A program made the position numbers and the translations under genes. The notes under the pieces are model-generated. The model did no database searches. It saw nothing but the letters and a program-made list of their open reading frames with translations, and was not told the DNA's origin. This document shows, one piece after another, positions 7,539 through 15,641 of a stretch of DNA of 36,209 nucleotides (positions are counted from its first letter, which is position 1; each line of letters opens with the position of its first letter). Source of the DNA: Deltaproteobacteria bacterium (GTDB lineage Bacteria; Desulfobacterota; Binatia; HRBIN30); assembly GCA_016200585.1 (NCBI GenBank), contig JACQEN010000006.1, positions 1 through 36,209 on the forward strand. The letters run 5' to 3'.

Positions 7539-8368
7539 AAGTCTACGCCAACCTCGCGGGCGTGGAAGTCGGCGACGGCTTCCCCGTCCGCATCGTCGGC
7601 GCCATCAACGTCAGCCCCGAGTCGTTCTTCGCCGGTTCGGTTGCCCGTGATCGCCGTGCCCTGGGCAAGCTGGCCCAGCGTATGGCCGACGAAGGCGCCG
7701 CACTGCTCGATATCGGCGCCATGTCGACCGCACCGTACGTACGCGGCGCCATCGACGAAGACGAAGAGCGCAAGCGCATGCTGGCGGCGGTGCGGATCGT
7801 ACGCGCTGCCGTCGGCATCCCGCTGTCGATCGACACGCAACGCGCCAGCGTCGCCGCCGCCGCGCTCGAAGCGGGAGCCGACGTCATCAACGACATCAGC
7901 GGCCTGCGCCGCGACGCGGGTATGGGTCCAGTGGCACGCCACGCCCGTGGTGCAATTCTCATGGCACTCGAATACGGCCCAAGCCGCGCGGCGCCGCTGT
8001 CACTCATTGCCGGTCTCTTGCGCCAGTGCCTGCAGCGCGCCGCCGCGGCGCGAATCCCGCGGCAGCAGATCGTTCTCGACCCCGGAATCGGCTTCTTCCG
8101 CCAAAGCAAGGTTTCCTGGCACGAGCTCGATTGCGAAGTACTGCGCCACCTCGGCCGGCTGCGCCGCCTCGGACAGCCGCTGCTCGTCGGCGTCTCACGC
8201 AAGTCATTCATCGGCCACCTCACCGGCCACAAGACGCCGGCGGATCGCCTCTACGGCTCGCTTGCCGCCGCCGCCATTGCGGTTGCCAACGGCGCCAGCC
8301 TGGTGCGGGCGCATGATGTCCGGGCGACCGTGGATGTGGTACGGGTGGCAGAATCCCTGCGCCGTTGA
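7523..8368 (+). CDS. Dihydropteroate synthase-like pterin-binding protein
   Basis: About 281 residues with a DHPS TIM barrel. Pterin-site motifs are visible: 'SIDTQRASVAAAALEAGA', 'VINDISGLR', 'IVLDPGIGFF' and 'PLLVGVSRKSFIGHLTG'. The first loop reads 'VGAINVSPESFF' (SPESF at residues 31-35) instead of the canonical bacterial N-V-T-P-D-S-F-S-D-G-G. That variant recalls DHPS-like proteins of archaea and of organisms making tetrahydromethanopterin, so an alternative C1-carrier pathway is possible, but canonical folate synthesis cannot be excluded. I chose the GTG at 7523, overlapping the crotonase stop by 16 bases and implying translational coupling; a GTG at 7562 is an alternative. The ORF track starts inside the crotonase gene and is too long. 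Confidence 0.8.
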   Translation: MEGKVKVYANLAGVEVGDGFPVRIVGAINVSPESFFAGSVARDRRALGKLAQRMADEGAALLDIGAMSTAPYVRGAIDEDEERKRMLAAVRIVRAAVGIPLSIDTQRASVAAAALEAGADVINDISGLRRDAGMGPVARHARGAILMALEYGPSRAAPLSLIAGLLRQCLQRAAAARIPRQQIVLDPGIGFFRQSKVSWHELDCEVLRHLGRLRRLGQPLLVGVSRKSFIGHLTGHKTPADRLYGSLAAAAIAVANGASLVRAHDVRATVDVVRVAESLRR

Positions 8369-8578
8369 GAGATGCGGTCTCACGTTGACTTAGCCGAGCC
8401 CGAGCGTCTAATTTGCCCTGATGCGTACTCTCTGGTTCAGCGCGGCCTTGATGCGGCGGTCATCGGTAGGATCCCGCCGCCGGGGCAGACGCTCGTCATG
8501 ACGGTGAGATCTGCGCGCGCCTTGCGGGCCACGGGCAAGGCGCCTCCGGCCGCAGCACACGAGCACCGCAGCTCGATC

Positions 8579-9031
8579 ATGAACGTCGGAAGGCGCGTCG
8601 ACTATGCCGTTCGCGCCCTTTGCTATCTTGCGGCGCAGCCACACGCTCGACTGGTGCCGCGCGCTGAAATTCAAACGCGGCAAGGCATCCCACCACACTT
8701 CCTTTCGAAGATTTTGCGCAACTTGGTCAGTGCCGGTTTTCTGGAGTCGGTACCCGGAGCGCGCGGCGGATTCCGGCTCGGGCGCCGGCCGAGCGATATT
8801 TCGGTGCGGGCGATCTATGAAAGCGTCGAGGGGCCCCTTGCATTGATCGAGTGCGTTGACCATCGTGAGGGCTTCTGCTGTTTTGCGACGGTATGCACCC
8901 AAATCGACATATGGAGCGGCGCTCAGCACCTGCTGGCGGCGTATCTGGAAAAAATCACCATCGGCGATATAGCCGACCGGCACGGGCTGGTGCCGCGTCT
9001 GCGGGATAGATCGCCGGCCGTCGGGATGTGA
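8579..9031 (+). CDS. Rrf2-family transcriptional regulator, likely Fe-S
   Basis: 150-residue Rrf2/IscR-type regulator. The winged helix begins '[18 protein letters not shown]' and continues '[19 protein letters not shown]' (recognition helix) and '[11 protein letters not shown]' (wing). Cys92, Cys100, Cys101 and Cys106 in '[16 protein letters not shown]' give C-X7-C-X5-C, close to the three-cysteine cluster site of IscR (C-X5-C-X5-C), so a redox- or NO-sensing Fe-S cluster is likely. I chose the ATG at 8579 because the family always starts there; the track extends 69 codons upstream without support. Only 26 bp separate it from a 7Fe ferredoxin gene, its most probable operon partner and possible target. 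Confidence 0.9.
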   Translation: MNVGRRVDYAVRALCYLAAQPHARLVPRAEIQTRQGIPPHFLSKILRNLVSAGFLESVPGARGGFRLGRRPSDISVRAIYESVEGPLALIECVDHREGFCCFATVCTQIDIWSGAQHLLAAYLEKITIGDIADRHGLVPRLRDRSPAVGM

Positions 9032-9057
9032 CCCGAGGCAATCTGAAGGAGGAGAGA

Positions 9058-9408
9058 ATGGCGTACATCATCACCCGTTTGTGCAGAGACTGCGTCGACA
9101 CAGCCTGTGTCGCGGTTTGTCCGGTGGACTGCATTTACGAGTACAAAGGATCGGACACGGCTGCATTTCCGAACCAGCTCTACATCCACCCCGACGAATG
9201 TATCGACTGCGGCGCTTGCGAACCCGAGTGCCCCTGGCAAGCAATCTTCGAAGAGGCGGCGGTACCGGACATCTTCAAGGACGACACACCGCTGAACTAT
9301 AAGATGATGGAACTCACTTCCGATTTCCACGTGAAGAAGCACGAGCAAAAGCCGAAGCCCACCGCGGAAGAGATCGAAGCCAACAAGAAGAAGTGGAGCT
9401 GGAGCTGA
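9058..9408 (+). CDS. 7Fe ([3Fe-4S][4Fe-4S]) ferredoxin, FdxA type
   Basis: 116-residue low-potential electron carrier. The cysteines reproduce the Azotobacter ferredoxin I layout: Cys9, Cys12, Cys17, Cys21 and Cys25 in '[17 protein letters not shown]', then '[13 protein letters not shown]', giving ligands for one [3Fe-4S] and one [4Fe-4S] cluster, followed by '[11 protein letters not shown]' and a family-typical C-terminal extension ending in Lys-rich helix. The RBS AAGGAGGAG at 9046-9054 fixes the start at 9058, ten codons inside the track ORF. It sits directly behind the Rrf2 gene. The redox partner is not identifiable in the window. Confidence 0.95.
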   Translation: MAYIITRLCRDCVDTACVAVCPVDCIYEYKGSDTAAFPNQLYIHPDECIDCGACEPECPWQAIFEEAAVPDIFKDDTPLNYKMMELTSDFHVKKHEQKPKPTAEEIEANKKKWSWS

Positions 9409-9419
9409 AAAGCACCGGA

Positions 9420-9471
9420 GTTAGGGGTTGAGGGGCTACGCCGTCTCGGGAAGATGTCCCCAACCCCTAAC
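9420..9471. terminator. Inverted repeat between convergent ferredoxin and ecfT genes
   Basis: GTTAGGGGTTG (9420-9430) is exactly complementary to CAACCCCTAAC (9461-9471), and the right arm continues with a second CCCTAACCCC. It lies between two convergent genes, so a bidirectional terminator is likely. The repeated CCCCTAA words resemble the reiterated-word style of the other extragenic elements in this window. No T tract follows. Confidence 0.5.
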
Positions 9472-9506
9472 CCCTAACCCCGAAACCTCATCGCCACCTG
9501 CTTTGC

Positions 9507-10286
9507 TCAGCCCACCCTGGTCCAGCCGGCCTGCCACAACCACAGGTACAAGGCTGCGACCGACAGGCTCGATGCCATCACAGCCGCATCGCGCCAAGTG
9601 AACTCATAGCGCTCGAACGTCGTTCTCGGCTTTGGCGACTGGAAGCCGCGCGCCTCGAGCGCCATCGCCATGCCGTCGGCGCGTCGCAACGCGCCCATGA
9701 ACACCGGTACGATCACCGGCACATAGCGCCGCATGCGCTGCAACAGATTGCCCTGGTCGAAGTCGAAACCGCGACAGCGCTGCGCTTGCACGACCGTTGC
9801 GGCGGCGTCGATGAACACCGGCACGAGGCGGAACGCCAGAGTCATCGTGAAGCCGAGCTTGTAGGGCATGCCGACGCGCGTCAGCGCGTAGGCAAATTCC
9901 TCGATCTTGGTGGTCGACAGGAACACGACGCCGACGCCGAGAAAGGTCACCAGCTTGAAGGCCATGCCGAGGGCGAAACGCATGCTGGTCGGGCTGATTG
10001 CGGCCGGCCCAAATCGTACCCAGGGCTCACCGCCCCGGTAGAAAAGCGTCCACACCGCGAAGGTCATCACGAAGACCAACATGAAGATGATCCGCAAACG
10101 CCGCACGTTCGGCCAGGCCCCGGCACTGTGGATCAATGCTGCAATCCCCAGTGCCAGCGGCAACGACGCCGCCGGTTGCTCGCTGACGAATGCCGCCACA
10201 AAGAAGCAAGCCATCGAAAAAACTTTCACCGTCGGGTGCAACCGGTGCAGCAGCGAACGGCGCTCGATGTAAAGGAAGAGAGGCAT
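9507..10286 (-). CDS. ecfT: ECF transporter transmembrane component EcfT
   Basis: 259-residue integral membrane protein that couples the ATPases to the substrate-binding S component of an energy-coupling-factor importer. Several hydrophobic segments are evident (about residues 22-52, 66-84, 104-125 and 237-253). The two cytoplasmic coupling-helix motifs expected of EcfT/CbiQ are present: 'AQRCRGFD' (~168-175) and 'ALEARGFQ' (~209-216). It is last in the S-A-T operon, starting four bases after the ATPase stop. All three components are contiguous, so this is a dedicated (group I type) importer. The substrate must be inferred from the S component. Confidence 0.92.
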   Translation of the reverse strand: MPLFLYIERRSLLHRLHPTVKVFSMACFFVAAFVSEQPAASLPLALGIAALIHSAGAWPNVRRLRIIFMLVFVMTFAVWTLFYRGGEPWVRFGPAAISPTSMRFALGMAFKLVTFLGVGVVFLSTTKIEEFAYALTRVGMPYKLGFTMTLAFRLVPVFIDAAATVVQAQRCRGFDFDQGNLLQRMRRYVPVIVPVFMGALRRADGMAMALEARGFQSPKPRTTFERYEFTWRDAAVMASSLSVAALYLWLWQAGWTRVG

Positions 10287-10290
10287 CGCT

Positions 10291-12024
10291 TCACTTCCCC
10301 GGAATCAACTTCGCCACCTCGGCTGCCAAATCGTCCACGCATCCAACCGCCAGCCCCAGACGTTTGCCAAGCCGTGTGACTTCGGGCGAACGGAAGTGAG
10401 CGCTGGCGAGCAGATCTTCCTGCAGCAGCAGATCGAGCAACGGCCCGTCGAACAACACGCGCCCTTCGCGCATCAACACGCCACGCTCGGCATACTCGGC
10501 GACGACCCAGGGGCTATGCGTAATCATCAGAATCGCCATGCCTTGCGCATGCAGCCGTGCGATCAAATCCATCATCCGCCGCTGCTCGAAGTAGTCGAGG
10601 CCCGTCGTCGGCTCGTCGAGGATCAGTAGCTGCGGCCGTTGTGCCAACAGCGAAGCAACCGCGAGTCGTTGCCGATGCCCTTTGCTCAAGAGGAAAGGGT
10701 CCTCGCCTTCCAGCCCGACGAGCCCAACCGCATCGAGCGCCTCAGCCACCCGTTGCGCTACCTCGCCGCTAACGAAGCCGAGATTGCGCGGACCGAACGC
10801 CACCTCGTCAAGGACCGTTGCCGCGAAGATTTGATGGTCGGGGTTCTGAAACACGTAGCCGATGTCGTGCGCCACGCGGTTGAGCGGCAACTCCCGAACG
10901 TCCTCACCCGCAAGCCTCACCTGCCCCGCCAGCGGCCGCAAGAGCCCATTCAGATGCTTGGCCAACGTCGTCTTGCCGGAACCGTTTTGACCGATCAACG
11001 CGATGAACTCTCCCGCCCGGATCGTCAGCGAAACGCCCCGCAGCGCTTGTTGTCCCGAGTCGTAGTAAAAGTCCAACCCCGCGGCTTCGATGAGCGGCTC
11101 GCTCTTCGCTTGCGCACCGGGAACGCCGAGGCTGCCCGTTGAGATGGCCGCAGAAGAAGCGACCTTCTCAGCGCGAGCGGGAAACGCATACCGTGCCCGC
11201 AGCCTTGCCTCGGCATCCTCGATCGAGGTCAGCGGCGCGGACAGCTCAAAGCGCCGGGCTACGCGGCTCAAGTCGGGAGGGCGCACACCGTACTTTTCAA
11301 GAAACTCGACATCGGCAAGCAAGCGCGCCGGCTCATCGTCGGCAACCACGCGGCCATCGCTCAAGATGATCAGCCGATCGGCAAGCTCGGCTGCCGCCGT
11401 CTCATGCTCGATCACCACCAGTGTATCTCCCTGTCGGCGCATCGCGGCCAGCACAGCGAAGATTTCCAACTTGCCGAGTGGATCGAGATCGGTCGTCGGC
11501 TCATCGAACACCAGGAGCTGCGGCCGCAGCGCCACGGTTGCGGCAATCGCCAGACGTTGTTTCTCTCCACCCGAGAGCGTCGAAGGGTCGCGTCCATCGA
11601 AACCTTCGAGACCGACGGCCGCCAGCGCGGCCGGAATACGCCGCCGCATGTCATCGGAGGTAACACCCAGCTGTTCCATGCCGAAGGCGATCTCCTGGAC
11701 GACGTTCGTTGCGAAGAGCTGGGCTTCGAAGTCTTGCGAAACCAACCCGACCTTCCCTGCCAGGTCGGCAACCCCCTGCCCCAACATGACTTCACCGAGG
11801 ATTTCAATCTCGCCTGTCAGCTCGCCGGCTTGGAACGCCGGGACCGTGCGATTGAGGCATTTCGCGAGTGTCGACTTGCCGGCACCGGTGGCGCCCATGA
11901 CGACAACCATCTCGCCGGGTCGGACGGAAAATGAAACTTCGCGAAGAGCCGGCGCCGCCTGCTCCTGGTAGCGGAAGCTCACACGCGAGAAGCGAACCGC
12001 AGCGTCGGTAGATGGAGTTGTCAC
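10291..12024 (-). CDS. ecfA: ECF transporter ATPase, two fused ABC domains (EcfA1-EcfA2)
   Basis: 577-residue fusion of two ABC ATPase domains powering the ECF importer. Domain 1 (about 8-250) has Walker A 'GATGAGKST' (44-52), Q-loop 'LVSQDFEAQ', signature 'LSGGEKQRL', Walker B 'LLVFDEPTTDLDP' and switch His in 'VIEHET'. Domain 2 (about 310-577) has Walker A 'GQNGSGKTT' (345-353), Q-loop 'VFQNPDHQIF', Walker B 'LLILDEPTTGLD' and 'MITHSPW', but its signature is the degenerate 'LSKGHRQRL'. One ATP site may thus be weakened. The start is a GTG one base after the ecfS stop. Fused duplicated ATPases are common in single-locus ECF systems. Confidence 0.95.
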   Translation of the reverse strand: MTTPSTDAAVRFSRVSFRYQEQAAPALREVSFSVRPGEMVVVMGATGAGKSTLAKCLNRTVPAFQAGELTGEIEILGEVMLGQGVADLAGKVGLVSQDFEAQLFATNVVQEIAFGMEQLGVTSDDMRRRIPAALAAVGLEGFDGRDPSTLSGGEKQRLAIAATVALRPQLLVFDEPTTDLDPLGKLEIFAVLAAMRRQGDTLVVIEHETAAAELADRLIILSDGRVVADDEPARLLADVEFLEKYGVRPPDLSRVARRFELSAPLTSIEDAEARLRARYAFPARAEKVASSAAISTGSLGVPGAQAKSEPLIEAAGLDFYYDSGQQALRGVSLTIRAGEFIALIGQNGSGKTTLAKHLNGLLRPLAGQVRLAGEDVRELPLNRVAHDIGYVFQNPDHQIFAATVLDEVAFGPRNLGFVSGEVAQRVAEALDAVGLVGLEGEDPFLLSKGHRQRLAVASLLAQRPQLLILDEPTTGLDYFEQRRMMDLIARLHAQGMAILMITHSPWVVAEYAERGVLMREGRVLFDGPLLDLLLQEDLLASAHFRSPEVTRLGKRLGLAVGCVDDLAAEVAKLIPGK

Positions 12025-12025
12025 G

Positions 12026-12805
12026 CTAAATGAGCACGATCCCTAAGGCCAGCAGGACCATCACCGGCAACAGTCCAAATCCGACCGCCGCGGCGCCGGT
12101 ACCACCCTCCGACGGCGGCACGAACGGCGGATGCCAGGACCCGCTCGAGAGCAAATTGCCGACGACGATGCCGCCGATCGCCGCTACCGCGACGACCAGC
12201 AAACCGGCGCGCCGACTGGTGCGACGCCCTCTTTGCCTCTGCGGCATGACGTCGCGGTACAAGAGGCGACCGCGTTTGGCGCGCGGGTAGATCACCGAAA
12301 GCAGGAAGGGGCCGAGGAGCAAGCTTGCCGCGACGTTGTTGAACAGGACGATGTTGCCGAGCACTCGAAACGGAATGAAACCCAGGAGATTCAGTCCCCA
12401 CCCGATGGTCATCGCGCAAGCGCTGCTGGCAATCGAAACCACGAAGACGAACTTGATCCACGCGCCGGCGCTGCGCGGCACCGGATCTTCGTCTGAGAGC
12501 AACTCCCAGGCGCGGTAGGGAATGAAGCCGTAGAGAAAATTTCCGACGAAGCCGAACATGTCACCGGGCCCGATACCGCCGAAAAAATCGCCGATGATGT
12601 TGCCGATCGCCGCACCCCAAGCCGCCGCCGGCCCGAACAAGAACGAGCAAACCACCGGCACCGCGTTGGCTGGCCGCAGCTCGGTGACCCCAGGAATGAT
12701 CGGCAGAACTTTGAAGGGAATGAGAATCGCAGCGTAGAGCGACGCACTCATCGCCGTCAGCACCACCATGCGAGTGTTACGCCACATGTCGATGAGATCG
12801 CGCAT
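12026..12805 (-). CDS. ECF transporter substrate-binding (S) component, QueT-like
   Basis: 259-residue membrane protein heading the ECF operon. The first part, 'LTAMSASLYAAILIPF' then 'LRPANAVPVVCSFLFG' and 'AAIGNIIGDFFGGIGPGD', has the six-helix S-component pattern with the small-residue first helix that packs on EcfT. After residue ~185 a basic loop ('QRQRGRRTSRR') leads to two extra C-terminal helices, making it longer than usual S components of ~180-200 residues. The fold resembles QueT-type members, but I cannot assign queuosine, cobalamin, folate or another vitamin. I use the ATG ending at 12805; the track begins two codons earlier at a TTG. I see no recognisable riboswitch in the 120 bp upstream. 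Confidence 0.8.
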   Translation of the reverse strand: MRDLIDMWRNTRMVVLTAMSASLYAAILIPFKVLPIIPGVTELRPANAVPVVCSFLFGPAAAWGAAIGNIIGDFFGGIGPGDMFGFVGNFLYGFIPYRAWELLSDEDPVPRSAGAWIKFVFVVSIASSACAMTIGWGLNLLGFIPFRVLGNIVLFNNVAASLLLGPFLLSVIYPRAKRGRLLYRDVMPQRQRGRRTSRRAGLLVVAVAAIGGIVVGNLLSSGSWHPPFVPPSEGGTGAAAVGFGLLPVMVLLALGIVLI

Positions 12806-12933
12806 CGACAACGTTCTAGGGTCCGGACAATCGCAGGGTCAAGAGAACGCAGGCGGGAATGTTGGGTCTCGGCCGCGGTCGAGCTTCATTGGGCACCGAT
12901 CACCGGAGGGTGGTGGCCCCCGTCGCCGACAAA

Positions 12934-13095
12934 TCACAGATGGCGCTTGGCCGGTGGCGAACCTTCGGACTCACCGTGCGGATCGCTTTGACGCGTTTCA
13001 TTCTCCGTGACCAGGGGCGCATCGCAGTGCGAGCAGATCCCACTCGGCGGCTTCACTTCGAATCGTTCTTCACACTTCGGACAGATGTAGCGCAT
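12934..13095 (-). CDS. Small zinc-ribbon protein
   Basis: 53-residue protein starting 'MRYICPKCEERFE', with paired cysteines Cys5/Cys8 and Cys21/Cys24 ('CPKC' and 'CSHC') forming one zinc ribbon, followed by a polar, probably disordered tail rich in Glu, Ser and Pro. The RBS AAAGGAGC precedes the ATG ending at 13095, so I reject the longer track start at 13131. Similar small zinc ribbons resemble the FmdB-like/rubrerythrin-type ribbons, but no function can be assigned. It sits alone between the ECF operon and the broken CoA-transferase gene, on the same strand as both. Confidence 0.7.
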   Translation of the reverse strand: MRYICPKCEERFEVKPPSGICSHCDAPLVTENETRQSDPHGESEGSPPAKRHL

Positions 13096-13146
13096 GTTGC
13101 GCTCCTTTTGACGACACCGCCACGCTACCACAACTACCGATGCGCG

Positions 13147-14333
13147 CTACGTCCTTTCGCGCGCTGCCGCCAGCAACTCCTCACGGAAATCGGGATGCGC
13201 AATGCCCGCCAATGCCACGGCACGTTCGCTGTCCGTGAGCATACCCAGATTTGCCGCGCCGTGCTCGGTGACGATGTACTGCACGTGGTGTCGCGGCGTC
13301 GAAACCGGCGTACCAGACGGCAGCTGCGGCACGATCGTCGAGACCAACTTCCCGTCGACCCGCGCCGTCGAGTGCAAACAGATCGTGCTCTTGCCGCCCG
13401 GGCTGTCGTGCGCGCCGATGACGAAGAGCTCGTGCCCGCCGACGCCCGAGTACTGCCGCGGGCCCACGGTGTCGGCCATGATCTGTCCGCTGAGATCGAC
13501 CGCCAACGCGCCGTTGATGCTCACCATGTTGCGGTTCAAGCGGATGATCGCCGGGTCGTTGACCTGTGCCACCGGCAACATGCGGACTTCGGGATTGCGG
13601 TCCATCCAGCGGTACAGCTCGCGGCTGCCGGCGCCGAACGTCGCAATCGAAAAGCCGTCGTAGACTCCCTTGTGGTTGGAGATTTTGCCGGCCTGGTGCA
13701 GGTGCATGATGCCGTCGACCATCATCTCGGTGTGAATCCCGAAGTCGCCCTTCTTCCCCTCCGCCAGGAGTTGAGCAATCAGGTTCGGAATTCCGCCGAT
13801 GCCGATTTGCAGAGTCGCGCCGTTCTCGATGAGATGTTCGACGTGCGCGGCAATCGCCCGGTCGTCATCGACAACCTCCTGCGGCGGCAACTCGAAGATC
13901 GAGCGCTCGGATTCGATGATGCAGTCGACTTCCGAAACGTGGATGCGATTTCCGCCAAAGCGTCCGAGCCCGAGCACGTGCGGCATTTCGCGATTGACCT
14001 CGGCGATCGCCAAACGGGGAAGTCGGCAGGCAGATACTGAACCCGTGCGCCCATCGCCTTCATCATGCGTTCGATCGGCCCGTAAAAGCCGCTGACCAGG
14101 CGCACCCCCGGCTGCTGCAAGACCGAGTAGGGCTCGATCAGCAGGCCGGAGAACAGCAGCAGATCGGTGAAGTCATTGCGTTCACCCAGGGCGCTCAGGA
14201 ACATCGACGGCTGCCCCGTCGCAATCGGCGCCGCGAGGGTATCCTGCCGCTCAATCAGGCTGACGGCGTCGGCGACGCTGCGCCGCTTGCGGTCGTAGAT
14301 CATCTGCGCGTCGCCGTGTGTCGCTCGTGCCAT
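13147..14333 (-). pseudogene. Acetyl-CoA hydrolase / 4-hydroxybutyrate CoA-transferase family, frameshifted with internal deletion
   Basis: Two track ORFs in different frames are halves of one gene. The N-terminal half (start ATG at 14333, GGAG eight bases upstream) reads 'MIYDRKRRSVADAV' to 'GARVQYLPADF'. The C-terminal half continues in another frame from about 14017 with 'LAIAEVNREMPHVLG', includes the catalytic Glu in 'FGIHTEMMVDG', and runs to 'LGMLTDSERAVALAGIAHP'. In intact relatives about 45-60 residues lie between the 'YLPADF' strand and the 'IAEVN' strand, including the 'QVSPPDEHGY'-type segment; here they are missing and the frame changes at the junction. The product is most likely inactive unless the lesion is an assembly error. 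The reading of the deletion rests on remembered family structure. Confidence 0.8.
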
Positions 14334-14477
14334 GTCGCAGTCTCCGCTCTTCGGTAAGAAGCCGATACTATGCCACGTAATCGTTGCGGGGTAGACCCGC
14401 AGAGCGCTGCGCAGTACTCCTAAGGGCGCGAATCGACACGCACGCAGCTTCTTACAAGTAGGCAGGGAGCACGATCG

Positions 14478-14549
14478 ATGACGACGACACGGGTACGCTT
14501 CAGCATCCAGACACCGCTCGAAGGCGACAGGCGGCTTGACGAACCTTGA
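14478..14549 (+). pseudogene. Possible N-terminal stub of a luciferase-like monooxygenase
   Basis: A 23-codon ORF begins 'MTTTRVRFSIQTPLEG', which resembles the first strand of LLM-class flavin monooxygenases ('RFGVQTPxEG'), has CAGGGAGC upstream as a possible RBS, and stops after 'DEP'. No barrel follows; tRNA-Asn begins 62 bp downstream. It may be a truncated gene end, but such a short match could be chance. Confidence 0.3.
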
Positions 14550-14611
14550 AGCCCACGACGCGCTGTGTTAGCGGAACGGCTTCGTCAGCGGCGCCCAACG
14601 TCGCAAAATGG

Positions 14612-14684
14612 TCCCCGGTAGCTCAGTCGGTAGAGCGTTCGGCTGTTAACCGAATTGTCGCTGGTTCGAGCCCGGCCCGGGGAG
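14612..14684 (+). tRNA. tRNA-Asn (anticodon GTT)
   Basis: A full cloverleaf can be drawn. Acceptor TCCCCGG pairs with CCGGGGA and is followed by discriminator G. The D arm is 'AGCTCAGTCGGTAGAGC'. The anticodon stem TTCGG/CCGAA encloses loop CTGTTAA with anticodon GTT at 14645-14647. The T arm GCTGG/CCGGC encloses TTCGAGC with one G-T pair. Length is 73 nt and CCA is not encoded. A long hairpin follows directly. Confidence 0.97.
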
Positions 14685-14691
14685 CTTTGAA

Positions 14692-14729
14692 ACCGAGGGG
14701 TTGGTTCCAAGAGGAACCAGCCCCTCGGT
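14692..14729 (+). terminator. Strong hairpin downstream of tRNA-Asn
   Basis: ACCGAGGGGTTGGTTCC and GGAACCAGCCCCTCGGT form a 17-bp stem (one G-T pair) with an AAGA loop, eight bases after the tRNA end, followed by GTTTG. Position and stability make it the tRNA transcript terminator, though the T tract is short. Confidence 0.8.
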
Positions 14730-14951
14730 GTTTGGGCCGATTTCTTGGCGAATCGGCGGCGCAAATCGTCGTCGGCCGGCAGGATCGCTCCGATCAGGCT
14801 TCACATGACAGGATGACGGGCGAGCGGGAGCCGAGTCATTTGCGCTTCGCATGGGTCGACTTCGCATCGGCCGACTTGACGTCGTCCGCCGACGTATCGT
14901 AGCTAGATTCTCTCTAGCTTCCCGTGCGGCTTCCGCCTCTCGAGGACGACC

Positions 14952-15596
14952 ATGATCATGATTGCGATCACGCCCTGCGCGCATCGAAAGACGTCCAACT
15001 GCCAGGACTGCAACGATGAAGAGAAGTACGGCAAGGTGTGGAGTGAATACTCTCACCTTGTCTCAGGTAGGTTGTACGAATCGGAGCTCGGCGACTTGCC
15101 GAAGCTCTTCCCTTGTCAGGGGTGCGGCGGGAGCGGTTGGGTTGCGATCGTCGAGCCTCGGGTCTACTCAAAGAGTTACGGCTATTCGCCCGTGGTCGAG
15201 CACGACGAGATGTGTTCAGCATGTGGGGGAAGGAGAACGGACGCCGTACTCGTCCGTTCCCAATGGATTCCGTGCGATGACTGTCAAAGGGTGCGCAAGT
15301 CTGCTGCAGGTGGTACGCCGTGCAGGGACTGCCGTGGTCGAGGTCGGTTAGGGCTACTACGACGGCAAAAGTGCAACCGCTGCGACGGACTTGGGCGGGT
15401 CCACGAGTACTGCTTCAGCTGCCATGGGAAGGGCGGATACGAGTTGAGTGAGTATACGCTCAAGCCTGAGTATCTCCCCACGAGAATGAATCAGGCCATT
15501 GACTTTCTGCGCTCCCTGCCGCCGCAGCACCAAGCATACTTGCAACGCAAGATCGCAGAGTCCGCGGCAACGGACCCAAACCCCGGTCAGACGTAG
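14952..15596 (+). CDS. DnaJ-type cysteine-rich (CxxCxGxG) protein without J domain
   Basis: 214-residue protein with seven CXXC pairs: CQDC (17-20), CQGC (55-58), CSAC (88-91), CDDC (108-111), CRDC (124-127), CNRC (141-144) and CFSC (154-157). Several continue as the DnaJ zinc-finger repeat, e.g. 'CQGCGGSG', 'CRDCRGRG' and 'CFSCHGKGG'. There is no J domain, no G/F region and no signal peptide, so it is a soluble zinc-binding scaffold, chaperone-like or nucleic-acid-binding; the exact role is unknown. The start is one of three ATGs near 14952, preceded by GAGGACGACC. It heads a tight three-gene strand (gaps of 45 and 5 bp) just downstream of tRNA-Asn, suggesting acquisition and shared function. 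Confidence 0.75.
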   Translation: MIMIAITPCAHRKTSNCQDCNDEEKYGKVWSEYSHLVSGRLYESELGDLPKLFPCQGCGGSGWVAIVEPRVYSKSYGYSPVVEHDEMCSACGGRRTDAVLVRSQWIPCDDCQRVRKSAAGGTPCRDCRGRGRLGLLRRQKCNRCDGLGRVHEYCFSCHGKGGYELSEYTLKPEYLPTRMNQAIDFLRSLPPQHQAYLQRKIAESAATDPNPGQT

Positions 15597-15641
15597 TCGA
15601 ATCAACATCGAGGTCGTCGGAAACCTTAGATAGGGAATTTT

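Noticed and set aside
12806-12933. Vitamin riboswitch upstream of the ECF S-component gene
   Set aside because: No recognisable cobalamin, TPP, FMN or preQ1 conserved core could be seen in the short leader; a covariance search could still find one.
12859-14040. 393-residue plus-strand ORF over the zinc-ribbon and CoA-transferase genes
   Set aside because: Antisense to conserved CoA-transferase sequence on the minus strand; composition is Arg/His/Val-rich with no motif.
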